From Acidobacteriota bacterium (lineage in GTDB: Bacteria > Acidobacteriota > Terriglobia > UBA7540): a DNA stretch of 5,919 nt. Numbering within the stretch: the first letter of the stretch is position 1; each line of letters begins with the position of its first letter. A program made the position numbers and the translations under genes. Shown here piece after piece: positions 5,875 through 5,919 of the stretch. The notes under the pieces were generated by a model. It saw only the letters and a program-made list of their open reading frames with translations, did not search any database and was not told the origin of the DNA. Where the stretch lies: assembly GCA_021827245.1 (NCBI GenBank), contig JAKAWN010000422.1:1-5919 (forward strand), in the 5' to 3' direction.

Positions 5875-5919
5875 ATGGTTCGTGAAGCAGGATATCGGGA
5901 GCGGTTGTTGGCGTTGTTG
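5875..5919 (+). CDS. Probable IS transposase, N-terminal 15 residues
   Basis: ATG at 5875 opens MVREAGYRERLLALL, continuing past the window edge. A TAG in this frame at 5863-5865 leaves this ATG as the only standard start nearby. No strong ribosome binding site is visible (GGGA lies about 15 bp away), common for IS transposases. Its place just inside the left inverted repeat and its orientation towards the C-terminus seen at 1-90 identify it; the 15 residues themselves are not diagnostic. Confidence 0.55.
   Translation, partial: MVREAGYRERLLALL

Larger units (their letters stand above)
5821..5919 (+). mobile_element. Left end of an ISAzo13-family insertion sequence (partial)
   Basis: It contains the 27-bp left inverted repeat, a 27-bp leader, and the first 15 codons of an open frame that leaves the window. 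It has the same orientation as the right IS end at 1-122. Whether the two ends belong to one IS copy (circle or tandem unit) or to two flanking copies cannot be decided here. Confidence 0.85.

Noticed and set aside
1..5919. Two unrelated IS copies forming a composite transposon
   Set aside because: Not needed as the primary explanation: matching TTA copies and the reconstructed helicase show a single insertion event; two copies would be a later product of duplication or integration.
1..5919. CRISPR array, tRNA or rRNA
   Set aside because: No regularly spaced repeats and no tRNA- or rRNA-like conserved stretches were seen on either strand.

Overview
The window is a 5.7 kb bacterial segment bounded on both sides by parts of one type of insertion sequence. 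The IS is probably of the ISAzo13 family, the 'Rhodopirellula-type' DDE transposases. Its right end lies at 1-122 and its left end at 5821-5919, both in + orientation. Base composition is moderately GC-rich. The mix of gene remnants (RelE/HigB-HigA, DUF4238, AbiEi, a TrbB/VirB11-like ATPase tail) is typical of accessory DNA in environmental bacteria. A member of the Planctomycetes/Verrucomicrobia group is a reasonable guess, but nothing here fixes the taxon.

Layout, with the main genes on the minus strand. At 65-2479 is the N-terminal two-thirds of a large nuclease-helicase: a RecB/Cas4-like PD-(D/E)XK nuclease, a helix-hairpin-helix-like stretch, a DEDD RNase H-like nuclease, and a helicase start ending just after Walker A. 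At 4710-5820 is the missing C-terminal helicase part (motifs Ia, II, III, IV, V, VI). Both pieces abut the IS ends. Removing the IS and one copy of a 3-bp TTA duplication joins them in frame into one 1,154-residue protein. They lie in permuted order in the window (C-terminal piece upstream of the N-terminal piece on the minus strand). The segment must therefore be, or have been, a circle or a tandem repeat joined through the IS.

Between the two pieces (2530-4709) lies a small gene graveyard. Reading down the minus strand, an operon has a well-formed promoter, a truncated HigB/RelE-type toxin (37 aa), an apparently intact HigA-type antitoxin (110 aa), and a DUF4238-like gene with a good ribosome binding site but a broken 5' part. 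Upstream are a 153-bp inverted-repeat element that may be a MITE, an N-terminal AbiEi antitoxin fragment, and two diverged copies of the tail of what looks like a TrbB/VirB11-type conjugation ATPase on the plus strand.

Only the antitoxin appears intact. The nuclease-helicase has been disabled as a single polypeptide by the IS. The remaining genes are deletion remnants, as expected of a decaying defence or mobile island. No RNA gene, CRISPR array or replication gene was seen.
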